Source of the DNA: Pedobacter ureilyticus
Lineage (GTDB): Bacteria > Bacteroidota > Bacteroidia > Sphingobacteriales > Sphingobacteriaceae
Length of the DNA stretch: 64,000 nucleotides
Direction of reading: 5' to 3'
Assembly (NCBI RefSeq): GCF_005925345.1
Contig: NZ_SSHJ01000017.1
Coordinates: forward strand, 39,840 to 103,839
The notes beneath the pieces are model-generated. The model was not told the origin of the DNA, searched no databases, and saw only the letters and a list, made by a program, of their open reading frames with translations. The position numbers and the translations under genes were made by a program. Positions 42,566-50,665 of the stretch are shown in pieces. Numbering within the stretch: the first letter of the stretch is position 1; each line of letters starts with the position of its first letter.

Positions 42566-43696
42566 ATGAGCACACAAACATTTGCAGAAAAAATAGCTAA
42601 GGCGCAAGATTTCCTTCCAATTAATGGAACGGATTATATAGAATTTTACGTAGGTAACGCTAAACAAGCGGCCCACTATTACAAAACCGCTTTTGGGTTT
42701 CAGTCGTTGGCTTATGCCGGGCCAGAAACAGGTGTTAGAGATAGGGCGTCTTATGTATTGCAACAAGGAAAAATACGTTTGATATTAACCACGGCTTTAA
42801 AATCTGAACACCCTATAGCAGAGCATGTTAAAAAGCATGGCGATGGTGTAAAAGTATTAGCACTTTGGGTTGATGATGCCTACAGCGCATTTGAAGAAAC
42901 TACCAAACGTGGTGCCAAACCTTACTTAGAACCGCAAACTTTAACCGACGAACATGGCGAGGTTAAAATGAGTGGCATTTATACTTATGGCGAAACCATC
43001 CACATGTTTGTGGAGCGTAAAAACTATGGTGGTGTATTTATGCCAGGCTATAAAAAATGGGAAAGCGATTATAACCCTACCGATGCAGGCTTACTTTACA
43101 TAGACCATTGTGTAGGCAACGTAGGTTGGAACCGCATGAACGAGACCGTAAAATGGTACGAAGATGTGATGGGATTTGTGAACATTCTTTCTTTTGACGA
43201 TAAGCAGATCAACACCGAGTATTCTGCCTTGATGAGCAAGGTAATGAGTAACGGAAACGGCTATTCTAAGTTCCCAATTAATGAGCCAGCAGAAGGTATC
43301 AAAAAATCGCAGATTGAGGAATATTTGGAATTTTATGAAGGCGAAGGCGTTCAACACATCGCTGTTGCCACCAGCGATATCGTTAAAACGGTAAGGCAAC
43401 TGAAGGAAAGAGGCGTAGAGTTTTTAAGTGCACCACCGCAAGCTTATTACGAAATGATGCCGGAACGAGTGGGAGAAATTGATGAGGAAATAGCGCTACT
43501 TAAAAGCCTAGGAATTTTAGTGGATTGCGACGAAGAAGGCTATCTATTACAGATTTTTACCAAGCCAGTAGAAGATAGGCCTACCTTATTTTTCGAGATT
43601 ATACAGCGTAAAGGTGCACAAAGTTTTGGCGCTGGCAACTTTAAAGCTTTATTTGAAAGCTTAGAACGTGAACAAGCATTGAGAGGAAATTTGTAA
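42566..43696 (+). CDS. hppD: 4-hydroxyphenylpyruvate dioxygenase
   Basis: 376 residues, two vicinal-oxygen-chelate halves. Iron ligands: His181 (LLYIDHCVGNV), His264 (GVQHIAVATSD) and Glu344 (TLFFEIIQRKG); the C-terminal GNFKALFESLEREQ helix is the family's active-site gate. It converts 4-hydroxyphenylpyruvate to homogentisate with loss of CO2 and ring migration. The start MSTQTF is clear. It is the second gene of the hmgA-hppD pair. Confidence 0.96.
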   Translation: MSTQTFAEKIAKAQDFLPINGTDYIEFYVGNAKQAAHYYKTAFGFQSLAYAGPETGVRDRASYVLQQGKIRLILTTALKSEHPIAEHVKKHGDGVKVLALWVDDAYSAFEETTKRGAKPYLEPQTLTDEHGEVKMSGIYTYGETIHMFVERKNYGGVFMPGYKKWESDYNPTDAGLLYIDHCVGNVGWNRMNETVKWYEDVMGFVNILSFDDKQINTEYSALMSKVMSNGNGYSKFPINEPAEGIKKSQIEEYLEFYEGEGVQHIAVATSDIVKTVRQLKERGVEFLSAPPQAYYEMMPERVGEIDEEIALLKSLGILVDCDEEGYLLQIFTKPVEDRPTLFFEIIQRKGAQSFGAGNFKALFESLEREQALRGNL

Positions 43697-43720
43697 ACAT
43701 TCTTTCCTCATTTCGAAATT

Positions 43721-43792
43721 GGCTGTCATTCTGAGCTTAGCGAATAATCTGTTAAATTACTAATAGACTCCGCGTTTCCCAGAATGACAGCT
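43721..43792. repeat. Palindromic repeat, diverged GCAATGACG-like element
   Basis: Arms around GGCTGTCATTCTGAG (43721-43735) and CAGAATGACAGC (43780-43792), about 45 nt apart, in the convergent gap after hppD. Probably a distant member of the dispersed palindrome group. Confidence 0.6.
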
Positions 43793-43797
43793 TTTCA

Positions 43798-43914
43798 TTA
43801 GCAATGCCCCAACAAGTAATACAAAACCACAAACACCACAATAGTAGATACACAGCCTCCTCCTAATTTCCAAGCTCCCCAGCCCGCTAGTATGGTTCTA
43901 AAAAAATTATTCAT
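43798..43914 (-). CDS. Small single-span membrane protein, 38 residues
   Basis: ATG at 43914, stop TAA at 43798-43800. The protein begins MNNFFRTILAGWGAWKLGGGC and ends VVLYYLLGHC, with a hydrophobic span of about 15 residues (STIVVFVVLYYLLG) after a glycine-rich, aromatic turn. It was found by reading the minus strand by eye. The compact layout (basic start, GGGC, one span) looks like real selected sequence and not a chance ORF. I cannot name a function. It lies alone between hppD and the YihY gene, pointing away from YihY. Confidence 0.6.
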   Translation of the reverse strand: MNNFFRTILAGWGAWKLGGGCVSTIVVFVVLYYLLGHC

Positions 43915-44063
43915 ATACCAAAGTTTTAGTTTTACAGAATAACCTTGGAACCTACAAATAGTTTTTAAACTCCTTAAAAATCACAAGACAACCTCAATAG
44001 TTACATTAAAAGTTATGACAACAAACATCTGTTAGCTATATTTTGTTATTTTTGAAATCGCTA

Positions 44064-44984
44064 ATGGAAAAAACGGCAATCATCAAGAATTCTAAGCTCT
44101 TTCATTTTTGTTATCATCTGCAAAAAGCTTTTGTTCTATACCAAAAAAATGACCCTTTACGCTTAGCTGGTGCTACTGCTTTTTTTGCCAACTTTGCCAT
44201 CCCTCCTATTCTGCTTATCTTAATTAGATTATTTGGTTTTTTTGTAGACAAAAGGATCTTAGCTACTCGTTTGTTCGAACGTATTTCGGAAATATTGATA
44301 CCAAGTAGCACCAATCAAATTAAAGACACGCTGAAGAACATTCGCGGTGTAGACCATAATTGGTGGGCTACGGTATTAACTTTTGTATTCTTCATTTTTG
44401 TAGCTACCACGCTATTTAACGTAATTAAAAACTCTGTAGAGCAGATTTGGAATATTGGCAGAGATGATAAAACCGGCTTCCTATTTACTTTAAAAATAAG
44501 AGCGAGATCTATGATTATCATCTTGTTGGCCGGAATTTTATTTTTTGTAGGAATAGTTACAGACAGTATTCAGGCTTTAGTAGGAACTTATTTAAACGAC
44601 ACCGCCCCCAATGTTGCCAAATGGTTGGTTTGGTGCTTAAATCAGGTAGCTTTTACACTTATTGTAATGGTGTGGTTTACCATTTTATTTAGATTTTTAA
44701 CTAATGCCCGCCCCAGCTGGAGAATTTCCATGCAAGGCGGTTTGCTTACAGCAGTACTATTTAATATAGGAAAATATATCCTCCGCATTATGCTGCCATT
44801 AAGCAACATAGAAAATATATACGGAGCCTCTGGTTCTATTATCTTGGTAATGTTATTTGTATTTTACTCTTCTTTAATTTTTTATTTCGGCGCTTGTTTT
44901 ATCAAAGTAATTAGCGAGAAAAAAAGAAAAGATATACGCCCAATTAAAGGCGCACATGCTTACGAACTAAAAGAAATTATTTAA
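44064..44984 (+). CDS. YihY / BrkB family membrane protein
   Basis: From the ATG at 44064 (MEKTAIIKNSKLF) 306 residues; an upstream TTG in frame (44043) is less likely. About six helices with family features LAGATAFFANFAIPPILLILIRL near residue 40, WWATVLTFVFFIFVATTLFNVIKNS, and TAVLFNIGKYILRIMLPLSNIENIYGASGSIILVML near the end. Once called ribonuclease BN, the family is now regarded as integral membrane proteins of unresolved role. Its stop overlaps the stop of the convergent barrel gene by 4 nt (TTAA). Confidence 0.9.
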   Translation: MEKTAIIKNSKLFHFCYHLQKAFVLYQKNDPLRLAGATAFFANFAIPPILLILIRLFGFFVDKRILATRLFERISEILIPSSTNQIKDTLKNIRGVDHNWWATVLTFVFFIFVATTLFNVIKNSVEQIWNIGRDDKTGFLFTLKIRARSMIIILLAGILFFVGIVTDSIQALVGTYLNDTAPNVAKWLVWCLNQVAFTLIVMVWFTILFRFLTNARPSWRISMQGGLLTAVLFNIGKYILRIMLPLSNIENIYGASGSIILVMLFVFYSSLIFYFGACFIKVISEKKRKDIRPIKGAHAYELKEII

Positions 44985-45568
44985 AAAAGCTTTAGGCCTA
45001 AACCAAGCGTAAACATATTTAACTTTGTATCGGGGTAGCCAGCATCATTTAGCTTAGACAGTCCCATTTCATAGCGCAAATCAACACTTAATTTGCCTAC
45101 ATCTAGGCCTGTACCAAATTGCCACGCAACAGCTTGATTTTTAAACTTGCCGTCAAATATATTCGATGCCGCATCTTCGAAGCTTTGTTCCTTATTCAAA
45201 ATAAATGAGACCACAGGGCCAGTGTTTAATCTAAAGCCAACACCTGTAGCTCCAATTTTTGTTCCTAATAATATTGGAACATCAACACTGGTAAAATTTA
45301 CCTTATTTTCTGAGCCACTACTGTTTTTCAACGTAGTATTTTTACCCGAAATATAAACCTCGGGCTGTAAATGGATACCCGCAGCGCCAATGCGTGTCCA
45401 CACACCAGCATAATAACCAGCCTTATTATCACTAGCAAAAGTATTTTCTGTACTGAACTTACTCAAATTGAAACCTCCTTTTATACCAAACTGGAACGTA
45501 GGAAGCGCTTGGCCAAACCCCAAAAGCGAAGTATACATCAGGCCAGCTATTAACACTATTTTTTTCAT
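44981..45568 (-). CDS. Outer-membrane beta-barrel (porin-like), copy 4
   Basis: 195 residues. Signal peptide MKKIVLIAGLMYTSLLGFG with cleavage near QA-LP. It then runs FQFGIKGGFNLSKFST, GYYAGVWTRIGAAGIHLQPEVYIS, VDVPILLGTKIGATGVGFRLNTGPVVSF, ending MFTLGLGLKLF: a regular eight-stranded small barrel pattern with a C-terminal aromatic residue. Related in style to the three barrels at 19-21 kb. Function unknown. Confidence 0.85.
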   Translation of the reverse strand: MKKIVLIAGLMYTSLLGFGQALPTFQFGIKGGFNLSKFSTENTFASDNKAGYYAGVWTRIGAAGIHLQPEVYISGKNTTLKNSSGSENKVNFTSVDVPILLGTKIGATGVGFRLNTGPVVSFILNKEQSFEDAASNIFDGKFKNQAVAWQFGTGLDVGKLSVDLRYEMGLSKLNDAGYPDTKLNMFTLGLGLKLF

Positions 45569-45813
45569 CTTTTATAATTTTTATTTCAATGGTAATGATG
45601 CTACCACGTTTCAACTTCTCCTTTTGGTTTTGATACCAGGGCACTTTATACCTTACCTATCTTATTAATTGTGATAGTTGGGTTATTGTTTGAAGTATGT
45701 ACCTGCACAAGCATAAAGCCGAGAACAAACACAAATTTACTCCTTTTAGGAATGCGAATAGCCAGCAAAAGACCTCATTTTATTAAAAAAGCAAATGAAT
45801 AACATTTACACAA

Positions 45814-46089
45814 CTAAGCTTGTCCTTCAACTTTCTCAAACCCCTGCATTTCAAAAACAGCCAATTTATCTATCGAGTTGAAATGTAATGTTCCAAAGAA
45901 GTTGAAAATCCCATCATCATTTCTACCTTCAATGCAAACCGATTCTTTTAATATATCATTCTTTGGATTGCGTTTGCTGGCAAAAAGCATTTCTTCATCT
46001 TGTATAATTATGTTTTTTGCTTCGATGGCGAAATCATTTAAAAGAGCTAAAAAAGCCTTCCCATTTAGTAATAGTTCTTTAATATTCAT
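45814..46089 (-). CDS. Small hypothetical protein
   Basis: From the ATG at 46089 (MNIKELLLNGKAFLALLND) 91 residues; an in-frame upstream extension to 46194 is AT-rich and unlikely. It mixes an N-terminal helix with strands in EEMLFASKRNPKNDILKE and GIFNFFGTLHFNSIDKLAVFEM. No signal peptide, no cysteines, no family recognised. The 245-bp gap before the barrel gene shows no repeat or terminator. It could still be a chance ORF, but the composition looks coding. Confidence 0.5.
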   Translation of the reverse strand: MNIKELLLNGKAFLALLNDFAIEAKNIIIQDEEMLFASKRNPKNDILKESVCIEGRNDDGIFNFFGTLHFNSIDKLAVFEMQGFEKVEGQA

Positions 46090-46307
46090 AGCCCAAAATT
46101 TTAAAGTGAAGATTAATTTAACACTAAAACAAAAAGCAAGGTAGATAGTTCTGGTCGTCTCAAAAAAAAAACATCTAACAAATTGAAAAACCAACTTAAA
46201 AAAGGCTAAAAACTCTTTACCTCAAGCTATGTAAAAACGAATTGCATATTTGTTCTAGAATAACTCATAATCAACTTTAAACAAGCGTTGAACCTTCTAA
46301 CCAAACG

Positions 46308-46811
46308 TTATAAATTAATGTAGAAAATATTTGGCACATACGCCGCAACGGTTCCAGTTTCTGCTGGTGCCTCCACATCATCTACCAATAATTTAATTAC
46401 CTTATATTTTTCATTTGTTTTAAGTTCAAAATCGAGTTTCAACGGATTATTGCTGCCTAATTTAAGGTAAAAGCTATGATTGTTTACCGCAATATGTTTT
46501 ATAATTTCGGTGGTATGTAATTGATAATGATTAAACTTATCACTTCCATAAGAAAACGACGGACGAACGTAGAAATTTAACTGTTTTAACGCACCTCCAT
46601 TTTCTTGATAGTAGAGTTGAATATTCGCATTTGTAAAATATCCTTGAGTTGCGGGATTTAACATATCAGCCCCTGCTGCATTTTTTACAACCAATGCAAC
46701 TGTGGGTTCTGTAACAGGAGAGCAGGCACACAGCCCATCATTATCATCAAGTTTTTTACAACCTAAATTGGCCAAAAATACAATTGCCAATACGGCTAGA
46801 AATTTCTTCAT
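46308..46811 (-). CDS. Putative lipoprotein, function unknown
   Basis: 167 residues. Signal peptide with lipobox FLANLG-Cys18 followed by KKLDDNDG; the acidic residues just after the cysteine resemble the export signal that sends Bacteroidota lipoproteins to the surface (inference). The body is strand-rich (VALVVKNAAGADML, GYFTNANIQLYYQENG, HSFYLKLGSNNPLKLDFELK) and looks like one Ig-like or carbohydrate-binding-size domain. No family is recognised. Confidence 0.7.
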   Translation of the reverse strand: MKKFLAVLAIVFLANLGCKKLDDNDGLCACSPVTEPTVALVVKNAAGADMLNPATQGYFTNANIQLYYQENGGALKQLNFYVRPSFSYGSDKFNHYQLHTTEIIKHIAVNNHSFYLKLGSNNPLKLDFELKTNEKYKVIKLLVDDVEAPAETGTVAAYVPNIFYINL

Positions 46812-47143
46812 TATAGTTTTATTAAAATGTATAGAATAGTGGTTTTTAACTGTACGTTGTTTTGTCCCAAACCGCTACAAAAGCTTGCTTTATTTTTTAA
46901 CGAACTGTCCTGTAGCCCAAATTAATTTACTTTTTTGCATTTTTTGCGAATACTTTAAACCTTTGCGGTTATTCTTTAACGCAAAGAACAATTAGTGAAC
47001 CAAAAAAAACGCTAAGCTATTATTGCACAGCCTGTTTGAAACACCTCATAAACCTTAGCACGCCTGAGTTCCAATTAAAAACACAAAATTTGTGTAACGA
47101 AATGTACTTTTTGCTATCTTATCAGAGAAACTAAACAAAAAAT
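46812..47143. other. Gene-free stretch, 332 bp
   Basis: Divergent gap between a lipoprotein gene and an ABC exporter. It holds an inverted copy of the CGCAAAG word group (46936-46989), matching 33507-33547. TACTTTTTG (47104-47112) is a TAnnTTTG-like box with one extra T, about 30 nt before the ATG at 47144. Confidence 0.5.
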
Positions 47144-48052
47144 ATGTTAAGCGTTAAGAATATTGTAAAGCAGTATGCTACGCACCGTGCCTTAGATGAT
47201 GTGAGTTTGGAAGTAGAAAGGGGCAAAATTTTTGGATTATTAGGTCCAAACGGTGCTGGTAAAACCTCCCTAATTAGAATTATTACCCAAATTACCGCTC
47301 CAGATAGTGGCGAAGTGTTTTTCAATGGCGAACGCCTAAACACCAAACATATTTCGCAAATTGGCTACCTACCCGAAGAACGTGGTTTGTATAAAAAAAT
47401 GGAGATTGGCGAGCAAGTACTTTATCTTTCTAAACTAAAAGGCCTAGACAGTGCCGAAGCTACCAAGCGAATCAGGTATTGGTTCGAAAAATTGGAAATG
47501 AAAGATTGGTGGAACAAAAAGGTAGAAGATTTGAGTAAGGGAATGCAGCAAAAAGTGCAGTTTGTGGCTACGGTTTTACACCAACCAGAATTAATTATTT
47601 TAGACGAACCATTCTCTGGCTTCGATCCCGTAAACGCCGACATTATTAAAAACGAAATTTTAGAGCTCAACAGGAATGGTGCTACTTTCATTTTCTCTAC
47701 CCACCGCATGGAAAGCGTAGAAGAACTTTGTGATAACATTGCATTAATCAATAAATCGCATAAAATATTAGACGGCACGGTTGATGAAATTAAAGCAAGC
47801 TATCGCAGCAACACCTATTGGGTAGAATATGAGGGCAATTACCATGCTACCAACAACGACATTTACCAAGTGCTACAAACTGAAAATGTGAAGGCAAACA
47901 CGTTAGTTAAGCTGCAATTGAAAGAAAACCGTACAGCCAATGAGGCTTTATCACTGCTTTTGCCGCACGTTAACATTCACCGCTTGGACGAAGTAATACC
48001 AACGATGAACGATATTTTTATTGAAAAAGTGAAAGGACAAATCCATGAATAA
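47144..48052 (+). CDS. ABC exporter ATPase, NatA-like
   Basis: 302 residues. Walker A GPNGAGKTS, signature LSKGMQQKVQFVATVLHQP, Walker B LIILDEPFSGFDP and FIFSTHRMESVEELC for the D- and H-loops. The C-terminal 80 residues (DGTVDEIKASYRSNTYWVEYEG) are the accessory domain of DUF4162-type exporters. It overlaps the permease gene by 8 nt, so the two proteins are made together. Related systems export Na+ (NatAB), lipids or antibiotics; the cargo here is unknown. Confidence 0.92.
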   Translation: MLSVKNIVKQYATHRALDDVSLEVERGKIFGLLGPNGAGKTSLIRIITQITAPDSGEVFFNGERLNTKHISQIGYLPEERGLYKKMEIGEQVLYLSKLKGLDSAEATKRIRYWFEKLEMKDWWNKKVEDLSKGMQQKVQFVATVLHQPELIILDEPFSGFDPVNADIIKNEILELNRNGATFIFSTHRMESVEELCDNIALINKSHKILDGTVDEIKASYRSNTYWVEYEGNYHATNNDIYQVLQTENVKANTLVKLQLKENRTANEALSLLLPHVNIHRLDEVIPTMNDIFIEKVKGQIHE

Positions 48053-49382
48053 GATTTTACTCATTATCCAAAGGGAATATTTTTCTAGAGTGAAGAAAAA
48101 ATCATTCATTGTAATGACCTTTTTAACGCCGCTACTAATTGCCGGTGTTTACGCCATTATTGGGTATTTTACCTACAAAGGCATTAAAGATACGCACGAT
48201 ACCGTAGCGGTAGTGAGCACCAACAAAACGCTCACCGAAAAACTGCAGACGGATAAAAATATCGAATACGCCTACATTGATAAAAGTTTGGATGAAGCAA
48301 AGAAAAGCATTGGCAAAGCCGATTATGATTACATTTTGTATTTGCCAGAGTTTACTTTAGATGCGCCAAAAGGTGTAGAACTATTTGGCACCAAACAAGC
48401 GGGAATGTCTTTAAACCGACGTATTTCCGGAGATATCGAAGAACTGATTAAAACTCAAAAACTCAAGGAAAGTGGCATTTCGCAGAGCGATTTGGACAAG
48501 CTTAAAACGGTGGTTGATATTTCTACCAAAAAAATTGCCGAAACCGGTGCCGAAGAAGAATCTAGTGCAGGTGCAAGTACGTTTATCGCTTTTACTGCAG
48601 GCATTTTGATGTTCATGTTTATCATGCTATATGGCATACAAGTGATGCGTGGGGTAATCGAAGAAAAAACCAGTCGAATCATCGAAGTGATGATCTCTTC
48701 GGTAAAACCTTTCCAATTAATGATGGGTAAAATTATAGGCATTGCCTTGGTAGGTTTAACCCAATTTATGCTTTGGATTGTACTTACTTTGGCCATCAGT
48801 ACGGCAGCGGTAAGCTTCTTGGTAAACAAAAATGATGTGAAAGAAATGGCTGCCGCACAGGCAGAAAGTCAGGTTACCACGGCCAGTCCTCAAATGGCTG
48901 CCGCAACTGCACAGGCAGGCCCAATAGGCGATATTCAGAAGAGTTTGGCCGGTTTAGATGTGGGTAAAATTGTATCGGTGTTTATCTTTTTCTTTTTGGG
49001 CGGTTATCTATTTTACAGCGCCTTGTACGCAGCCATTGGCTCTGCGGTAGATAGCGAAACCGAAACCCAGCAATTTATGATGCCCGTAATGATGCCCCTA
49101 TTGCTTGGCTACGCCTTATCACTAAGTGTGGTTGCCAACGATCCTTACGGCAGCACCGCTTTTTGGCTATCTATGATACCATTTACATCGCCTATAGCTA
49201 TGGTGGTTCGTATTCCGTATGGCGTACCCACTTGGGAACTAGCTTTATCTATGGCTATTTTAGTTTTAGGTTTCCTAGGCACGGTTTGGGTTGCCGGCCG
49301 AATTTACCGCGTTGGTATTTTAATGTATGGCAAGAAAACCACCTTCAAAGAAATGTTTAAGTGGTTTACCTATAAAAATTAG
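48045..49382 (+). CDS. ABC exporter permease, ABC-2 / NatB-like
   Basis: 445 residues. One N-terminal helix (SFIVMTFLTPLLIAGVYAIIGY), a large extracytoplasmic domain (residues 45-170), then a cluster of helices from FIAFTAGILMFMFIMLYGI on. GVIEEKTSRIIEVMISSVKPFQLMMGKIIG is the cytoplasmic coupling loop of ABC-2 permeases, and the family repeat SAVDSETETQQFMMPVMMPLLLGY follows. A low-complexity Ala/Gln/Thr loop (residues 265-300, KEMAAAQAESQVTTAS) is unusual. The partner ATPase overlaps its start by 8 nt. Confidence 0.92.
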   Translation: MNKILLIIQREYFSRVKKKSFIVMTFLTPLLIAGVYAIIGYFTYKGIKDTHDTVAVVSTNKTLTEKLQTDKNIEYAYIDKSLDEAKKSIGKADYDYILYLPEFTLDAPKGVELFGTKQAGMSLNRRISGDIEELIKTQKLKESGISQSDLDKLKTVVDISTKKIAETGAEEESSAGASTFIAFTAGILMFMFIMLYGIQVMRGVIEEKTSRIIEVMISSVKPFQLMMGKIIGIALVGLTQFMLWIVLTLAISTAAVSFLVNKNDVKEMAAAQAESQVTTASPQMAAATAQAGPIGDIQKSLAGLDVGKIVSVFIFFFLGGYLFYSALYAAIGSAVDSETETQQFMMPVMMPLLLGYALSLSVVANDPYGSTAFWLSMIPFTSPIAMVVRIPYGVPTWELALSMAILVLGFLGTVWVAGRIYRVGILMYGKKTTFKEMFKWFTYKN

Positions 49383-49439
49383 AGTAAAAAGAATAACGAG
49401 CAAGGAACAAAGAATAAGGAGCAAAGTGCAACTTGCTTA

Positions 49440-49524
49440 AAGACTTACGAAGTTTCAAAACGGCGAAGCCCTCAACTTTGCCTTTAAAAATAATAGCATA
49501 CAAAAGTTAAACTTCGTAAGTCTT
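49440..49524. repeat. 16-bp perfect inverted repeat behind the exporter genes
   Basis: AAGACTTACGAAGTTT (49440-49455) and AAACTTCGTAAGTCTT (49509-49524), 53 nt apart, about 60 nt past the permease stop. It could fold as a long hairpin and end the exporter transcript, though no T run follows the right arm. Confidence 0.8.
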
Positions 49525-49544
49525 ATTTATAGTATGTAATCCTT

Positions 49545-49645
49545 TTGAAAAGCAACTCCATTGCTACTATCTTCGTTCTGTCCTGCCAAGCGCTCATACT
49601 GCACAGGCCTTAGCCGCAAGGCCGGTATCCGCTTTTGTCAGGTTT
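49545..49645 (-). ncRNA. Structured RNA-like element, copy C (Flavo-1-like, tentative)
   Basis: On the minus strand: CCTGACA (49642-49636) pairs with TGGCAGG (49588-49582), with the A-C mismatch at the same position as in copies A and B. The inner hairpin GGCCTT / AAGGCC (49606-49611 and 49618-49623) is GC-rich and unlike those of A and B in sequence. GCGGA follows the first arm. The 3' tail ends in a small hairpin AGCAA / TTGCT and TTTTCAAAA, like a terminator. Confidence 0.6.
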
Positions 49646-49723
49646 ATTTAACAAAAGCTTTTGCACAACACTACCAATCTTTTTGCTATGCTCAATGTTT
49701 CAGCAAATCAATCTTCTGTGGTC

Positions 49724-50167
49724 ATGACTTTAGGCGAATATGTAAAAAAGAGAAACGGCGTTCCAATTGGACATTCAAAATCACTTCGAAACAACCTACA
49801 TCGCTCGCTTGGCGCTAAAAATTTCGCTACTTTTTGGAATTTCTGGAACCCTATTTTTGGCTATTATTTGGGCTCAAAAATATTCAAACCACTCAAAAAA
49901 CTATTGCCAATTGGAGTTGCATTGGTATTTACCTTCATTTTCTGCGGACTAGTTCATGATCTAGTTACCACCTTTCTAAGAGAAAAACTATCATTATTTT
50001 TTACCTTTTGGTTCATGATCATGGGAGCTGTAGTGGCCATTTCCAAACAGATCACTTACGATTTATCAAATCAAACATGGATGTTGAGGACACTAGCAAA
50101 TCTGGCTATCATCACCTTGTGTTTGCTCATTACCATTTATTTAAACGCTATCTTGGGCTTTTATTAG
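49724..50167 (+). CDS. Small membrane protein, MBOAT-like (tentative)
   Basis: From the ATG at 49724 (MTLGEYVKKRNG) 147 residues; earlier in-frame ATGs run into the structured element. The first 60 residues are amphipathic and aromatic (SLGAKNFATFWNFWNPIFGYYLGSKIFKPL), followed by three helices, the first carrying FIFCGLVHDLV. This FW..WN pattern plus a histidine after Gly-Leu in a helix recalls the C-terminal part of MBOAT / wax-synthase-like acyltransferases, but the protein is less than half their length. It ends 8 nt before the OsmC gene, so the two are likely co-transcribed. Confidence 0.5.
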   Translation: MTLGEYVKKRNGVPIGHSKSLRNNLHRSLGAKNFATFWNFWNPIFGYYLGSKIFKPLKKLLPIGVALVFTFIFCGLVHDLVTTFLREKLSLFFTFWFMIMGAVVAISKQITYDLSNQTWMLRTLANLAIITLCLLITIYLNAILGFY

Positions 50168-50175
50168 AAAAAAAG

Positions 50176-50646
50176 ATGCCATTAAAACACCTATTTAAAG
50201 CCATGCTCAATTGGCAAATTGACAAAAACCCTGGTAAAAGATATATTAAAAACCACACCATTAGCATTGAAGGCAAATCGGATTTACAGCTATCAGCAGC
50301 CAAGGCTTTTAAAGGCGACCCCAGTTTACACAACCCTGAAGATTTACTTTTGAGCAGCCTAATGTCATGCCACATGATGTCGTACCTTTACGTATGCAGC
50401 TTACATCATATAAACGTTTTATCTTATACAGATAATGCTAACGGCACTTTAGAAACTGATGAAACAGGCAGCGGCAGATTTGTAGAAGTAAACTTGCACC
50501 CAGTAGTTACCATTGATAATCCAGAGCAAATAGAACTAGCAAACACCTTACACCAAAAAGCAAACGAACTATGCTTTATTGCTAATTCTTGTAACTTTAA
50601 AGTGTTACATACACCAACCTGCACCGTTAACGAAAGCTTAACTTAG
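50176..50646 (+). CDS. OsmC family peroxidase-like protein
   Basis: From the ATG at 50176 (MPLKHLFKAMLNWQ) 156 residues, the normal OsmC length. NPEDLLLSSLMSCHMM holds the first reactive cysteine (Cys65), and ELCFIANSCNF the second (Cys133, or 139). OsmC proteins are cytoplasmic thiol peroxidases acting on organic hydroperoxides. It follows the MBOAT-like gene by 8 nt and precedes ppx by 19 nt, forming a short operon of three genes. Confidence 0.85.
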   Translation: MPLKHLFKAMLNWQIDKNPGKRYIKNHTISIEGKSDLQLSAAKAFKGDPSLHNPEDLLLSSLMSCHMMSYLYVCSLHHINVLSYTDNANGTLETDETGSGRFVEVNLHPVVTIDNPEQIELANTLHQKANELCFIANSCNFKVLHTPTCTVNESLT

Positions 50647-50665
50647 CTTTCATAGCATATTGAAA

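Noticed and set aside
49561..49818. 85-residue ORF on the plus strand
   Set aside because: Its first half is antisense to structured element C and its second half overlaps the MBOAT-like gene in another frame; the composition (many C, R, S, Q) is not protein-like.
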